From: Bacteroidales bacterium
Lineage (GTDB): Bacteria > Bacteroidota > Bacteroidia > Bacteroidales > WCHB1-69
DNA: 8,303 nt
Direction: 5' to 3'
Assembly (NCBI GenBank): GCA_016285615.1
Contig: JAEERB010000105.1
Location: forward strand, 1 to 8,303
The position numbers and the translations under genes were made by a program. Every line of letters begins with the position of its first letter. Position 1 is the first letter of the stretch. Shown piece after piece: positions 4,872 through 8,303 of the stretch. The notes under the pieces are model-generated. The model did not search any database, was not told the origin of the DNA, and saw nothing but the letters and a program-made list of their open reading frames with translations.

Positions 4872-7508
4872 ATGGAAATAGCTAGCAAGTACGATCCTCA
4901 AAACATTGAAGAGAGATGGTACCAATATTGGATTGAGAACCATCTTTTCGAATCGACTCCCAACGATAAGAAACCTTTCACCATTGTGATCCCGCCCCCC
5001 AATGTGACGGGCGTTTTGCACATGGGTCACATGCTCAACAACACCATCCAGGATGTGCTGGTGCGTCGTGCCCGCATGCGCGGCTACAATGCCGTTTGGG
5101 TGCCCGGCACCGACCACGCCTCCATCGCTACCGAAGCCAAGGTGGTGGCCATGCTCAAGGAGAAAGGTATCGACAAGCGCTCGCTCACGCGCGAGGAGTT
5201 TCTGAAATATGCCTGGGAGTGGAAGGAAAAATACGGCGGCATCATCCTCAAGCAGTTGCGCAAACTGGGTGCTTCGTGCGATTGGACACGCACCAAGTTC
5301 ACCATGGACCCCGAGATGTCGGAGGCCGTGACCAAAGTGTTTGTGGATTTGTACAATAAAGGCAAAATCTATCGCGGCGTGCGTATGGTCAACTGGGACC
5401 CCAAAGCGCTGACCGCCGTGTCGGACGAGGAGGTGATTTACCATGAGGTGCAGTCGAAACTCTACTATGTTCGCTATAAGATTGAAGGAACTGAAAACGA
5501 GTATGTTACCATTGCCACGACGCGTCCTGAGACCATCCTCGGCGATACCGCCATCTGTATGCACCCCGATGATGAGCGCTACAAGCACTTGCGCGGCAAA
5601 CGCGCTATCGTGCCGCTGGTTAATCGCTCTATCCCCTTGATTTTCGACGAGTATGTGGATCGCGAATTTGGTACAGGTGCACTGAAAATCACGCCCGCCC
5701 ACGATATCAACGACTACAACTTAGGTATCAAATACAAACTCGACACCATCAACATCTTCAACGACAATGGCACGCTCAACGAGTCGGCGCAATTCCTGGT
5801 TGGTGTGGACCGCTTCGAGGCACGCAAGCAGATCATCCCGCTGCTCGAAGCCGCTGGCAATATGGTCAAGATTGAAGATTATACCAACAAAGTGGGCTAC
5901 TCAGAGCGTACCAACGAGGTGATTGAACCTAAACTATCGCTGCAATGGTTCTGCGACATGGCGTCGCTCGCCAAACCCGCCCTCGAAGTGGTGATGGATG
6001 ATGAGATAAAGTTCTATCCCGAAAAGTTCAAGAACACTTACGCCCACTGGATGGAGAATGTGAAAGACTGGTGTATCAGTCGCCAACTGTGGTGGGGGCA
6101 CCGCATTCCCGCCTACCACTTGCCTAACCGCGAGTTTGTCGTGGCCGAAAGCAAAGAGGCCGCCTATAAGTTGGCTGTGGAGAAATTCCCCGAACTGAAC
6201 CTGACCATTGACGACCTGAAACAGGACGAGGATGTGATGGACACTTGGTTCTCATCGTGGTTGTGGCCCATCTCCGTTTTTGATGGAATTAGAAATCCTG
6301 ATAATAAAGAAGTTAACTATTATTATCCTACGGCCGTGCTGGTTACCGCCCCCGATATTATCTTCTTCTGGGTGGCTCGTATGATTATGGCCGGTCTGGA
6401 GTGGCGCAAAACCATTCCTTTCCGCCATGTCTATTTCACAGGTACTGTGCGCGACAAGCAAGGTCGTAAGATGTCGAAACAGTTGGGCAACTCGCCCGAT
6501 CCCATCATGCTGATGGACAAGTACGGTGCCGATGGCGTCCGCCTGGGCATGCTGCTCTGTTCACCCGCAGGCAACGACTTGCTGTTTGACGAATCCTTGT
6601 GCGAGCAGGGACGTAATTTCAACAACAAGATATGGAATGCCTTCCGTCTGGTGAAAGGCTGGGAGATTGACGAAAATGGGGCTCAGCCGTCGCATGCTGC
6701 TACGGCAGTCCGCTGGTTCAATGCCCGCCTGAACGATGCGCTGGCTGAAATCAACGACCATTTCGACAAGTATCGCTTGTCGGATGCCTTGATGACCATC
6801 TACAAGCTCATTTGGGACGACTTCTGCTCGTGGTTCCTCGAACTGGTGAAACCGCCCTTCCAGAAGCCCATCGATGGCAAGACTTACAGCGAGATTATCG
6901 ACATCTTCGAGAAGTTGATGTTGGTATTGCATCCGTTCATGCCGTTCATTACCGAAGAGTTGTGGCACAATCTGCGCGAGCGCGGCGAGGGCGAGTCCAT
7001 TATGACTGCCACCATGCCTAAGCCTGAGAGCCGTCGCGAGGGTGAGTTGATCGACCGTTTTGCCGGCACCCAAAAGGTGATTGAGAATATCAGAAGAATC
7101 AGAGCTGAGAAGAACATTCCGCAGAAGAATGCCATCTCTTTGTCAGTGCTCAAGTCGTCAGCCGACGCCGATAGCGAAATGGACGCCGTGATCAGCCGTC
7201 TTTGTAATGTGGAAGCCATCAATTATGTAAGCGAGAAGCCCGAAAGTGCTGTGTCATTCATCGAGATGAATACCGAATATTTTGTTCCGTTTGTGCAGTC
7301 GGCCGAGGAGAAAGAGAAAGAACTCGTGAAACTGAATGCCGACCTGGCTTACGCTCAAAAGTTCTTAGAGTCAGTGAAACGCAAACTGGCCAACGAGAAG
7401 TTTGTGAATGGTGCCCCCGAACAGGTAGTGGCAATCGAGCGCAAGAAACAAGCCGACGCCGAAGAGAAAATCAGAATTCTGGAAGAACAGATTGCACGAT
7501 TGAAATAA
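4872..7508 (+). CDS. valS: Valyl-tRNA synthetase
   Basis: Cytoplasmic class Ia aminoacyl-tRNA synthetase that joins valine to tRNA-Val using ATP, 878 residues, full length for the bacterial family. The HIGH-type signature is [13 protein letters not shown] at 41-53, followed by [12 protein letters not shown] (77-88). The editing (CP1) domain shows [13 protein letters not shown] (215-227) and [12 protein letters not shown] (267-278), so deacylation of Thr-tRNA-Val is probably intact. [16 protein letters not shown] (400-415), [11 protein letters not shown] (456-466) and the KMSKS loop as [11 protein letters not shown] (533-543) complete the catalytic domain. An all-helical anticodon-binding domain follows (about 600-740, with [12 protein letters not shown]). 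The C-terminal arm (about 815-878) is a coiled coil that contacts tRNA in this family. GC-rich codon use contrasts with the cassette upstream. Eight bases separate it from the next gene, so they are likely co-transcribed. Confidence 0.99.
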   Translation: MEIASKYDPQNIEERWYQYWIENHLFESTPNDKKPFTIVIPPPNVTGVLHMGHMLNNTIQDVLVRRARMRGYNAVWVPGTDHASIATEAKVVAMLKEKGIDKRSLTREEFLKYAWEWKEKYGGIILKQLRKLGASCDWTRTKFTMDPEMSEAVTKVFVDLYNKGKIYRGVRMVNWDPKALTAVSDEEVIYHEVQSKLYYVRYKIEGTENEYVTIATTRPETILGDTAICMHPDDERYKHLRGKRAIVPLVNRSIPLIFDEYVDREFGTGALKITPAHDINDYNLGIKYKLDTINIFNDNGTLNESAQFLVGVDRFEARKQIIPLLEAAGNMVKIEDYTNKVGYSERTNEVIEPKLSLQWFCDMASLAKPALEVVMDDEIKFYPEKFKNTYAHWMENVKDWCISRQLWWGHRIPAYHLPNREFVVAESKEAAYKLAVEKFPELNLTIDDLKQDEDVMDTWFSSWLWPISVFDGIRNPDNKEVNYYYPTAVLVTAPDIIFFWVARMIMAGLEWRKTIPFRHVYFTGTVRDKQGRKMSKQLGNSPDPIMLMDKYGADGVRLGMLLCSPAGNDLLFDESLCEQGRNFNNKIWNAFRLVKGWEIDENGAQPSHAATAVRWFNARLNDALAEINDHFDKYRLSDALMTIYKLIWDDFCSWFLELVKPPFQKPIDGKTYSEIIDIFEKLMLVLHPFMPFITEELWHNLRERGEGESIMTATMPKPESRREGELIDRFAGTQKVIENIRRIRAEKNIPQKNAISLSVLKSSADADSEMDAVISRLCNVEAINYVSEKPESAVSFIEMNTEYFVPFVQSAEEKEKELVKLNADLAYAQKFLESVKRKLANEKFVNGAPEQVVAIERKKQADAEEKIRILEEQIARLK

Positions 7509-7516
7509 CACTCACG

Positions 7517-8303
7517 ATGAAAGGCCGTTACCTGTTATTTGTTTTAGCATTGCTACTTGTGTCTTGCCACAAAGAAGAAGTTGTTCCTACTGTCAAGTTA
7601 AAAGTAGGCACATACAACCTCTGGACATCGGGTAGCCGCAGAGATTGGTTAACCCCTCCTTCGTCGCGATACTGGTCAAATTCATCGCCAGCTATGTTGT
7701 CCATTATCAAGGACATGAATTGTGACATTTTCGCTTTTCAAGAGATCTGTGACAGTATATACGGAAAAAAAGGTGAGTCAAACTCTTTACGTTATTTGAT
7801 GCAACAGGAGAATATGGGTTACAGTTGGGCTATCTAGTCCAATGTAGATGGTTCGTATGTGACACCAACATCAGGTAGAATTAGTTATTCGCCAGGCATC
7901 TGTTATAAAGTATCGGTTCTGACATTGGAAGAAGGCGGTGTTTTTTGGCTCGGAGGGAATCCAAAAAAACCTGAATTTGTGGGTTTTACGCCAAAACATG
8001 GCGACCGCAAGCGGGCTTGTGTGTGGGCTAAAATGCGACATAAAGCCACCAATAAGGAGTTTTATTTCTTTTCAACCCATCTTGAATTGACATCTTTTAA
8101 AGGTGTTGATGATCCAGAGGTACATAATGAAAACTGCAAGAATTTGATGAATTATGCTGATGAAACGTTGGTAGGACCAGGTGTGGCCGCCATTATTTGC
8201 GGCGATATGAACGCCACGCCTGCGGATCAGGGTTATATTCAGTATCTTAACAACAGTAATGGCCGCGTTCATAAATGGTTTAATGCCTACGAGGAAGCGG
8301 AGA
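7517..8303 (+). pseudogene. Endonuclease/exonuclease/phosphatase-family lipoprotein, interrupted by amber codon, runs off window
   Basis: The start at 7517 gives a lipoprotein signal (MKGRYLLFVLALLLVSC, lipobox Cys17), so the product would sit in the envelope. Motifs of the EEP (DNase I-like/exonuclease III-like) hydrolase fold follow: VGTYNLW (30-36, with Asn34) and IFAFQEI (71-77, metal-binding Glu76). The frame stops at TAG 7835-7837, after 106 residues, then continues open in the same frame to the window end with YSPGICYK, FFSTHLEL (near 8066-8089) and GDMNATP (near 8201-8221), the expected later active-site motifs. So one nonsense codon splits a single gene; there is no frameshift. TAG is the normal stop of three other genes here, which argues against recoding. 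The C-terminal catalytic part lies beyond the window. The substrate (nucleic acid, phospholipid or phosphoester) cannot be told. It follows valS by 8 bases. Confidence 0.85.

Noticed and set aside
4851..5702. Long minus-strand frame of 283 residues opposite valS
   Set aside because: It lies antisense to a certain valS coding region and encodes a His-rich, feature-poor protein typical of shadow frames in GC-rich genes.
6561..7073. Minus-strand frame of 170 residues opposite valS
   Set aside because: Also an antisense shadow of valS, with no recognisable domain and no promoter seen.
7835..7837. Amber codon as evidence of TAG recoding
   Set aside because: TAG ends the LytTR gene, the 1737-2216 gene and the methyltransferase at natural positions, so TAG acts as an ordinary stop here.

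Overview
The window looks like a chromosomal segment from a Bacteroidales bacterium (Prevotella/Bacteroides-like). The evidence is promoter -7 elements of the Bacteroidetes form TAnnTTTG upstream of four transcription units, a membrane-anchored LytTR regulator, small lipoproteins, and a ValRS of ordinary bacterial layout. No RNA gene, CRISPR array, transposase or integrase was seen.

Region 1 (13-2216) is a divergent regulatory module. On the minus strand is a one-component regulator with an N-terminal membrane helix, a coiled coil and a C-terminal LytTR DNA-binding domain. Facing away from it are three closely spaced plus-strand genes: a small lipoprotein with a CTD...NY...D.SC cysteine motif, a small membrane protein of unknown function, and a secreted or membrane protein with a Gly-Leu hydrophobic stretch. 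The intergenic space (610-803) holds direct repeats of a CTACAAA core in exact 21-bp phase. They lie just upstream of the lipoprotein promoter, and a fourth copy overlaps the -7 box of the regulator's own promoter. This fits LytTR binding sites that activate the operon and feed back on the regulator.

Region 2 (2219-4766) is a very AT-rich two-gene cassette. It encodes a PD-(D/E)XK restriction endonuclease and a gamma-type adenine-N6 DNA methyltransferase (NPPW) overlapping by 4 bases, i.e. a compact Type II-like restriction-modification system. It is bracketed by a 62-bp direct repeat (2157-2218 and 4767-4828, 60/62 identical). The repeat is the last 19 codons plus stop of the gene upstream; both differences are synonymous. 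The second copy also reaches into the valS promoter. The layout implies an ancestral junction of the 1737-2216 gene directly with valS, into which the cassette inserted with duplication of the junction, leaving both the gene end and the valS promoter intact.

Region 3 (4872-8303) carries valS (valyl-tRNA synthetase), GC-richer and with housekeeping-like codon use. Eight bases later comes a lipoprotein of the endonuclease/exonuclease/phosphatase family. That gene has an in-frame amber codon at 7835-7837, after which the same frame stays open to the window edge and carries the remaining family motifs, so it appears to be freshly inactivated by a single nonsense change.
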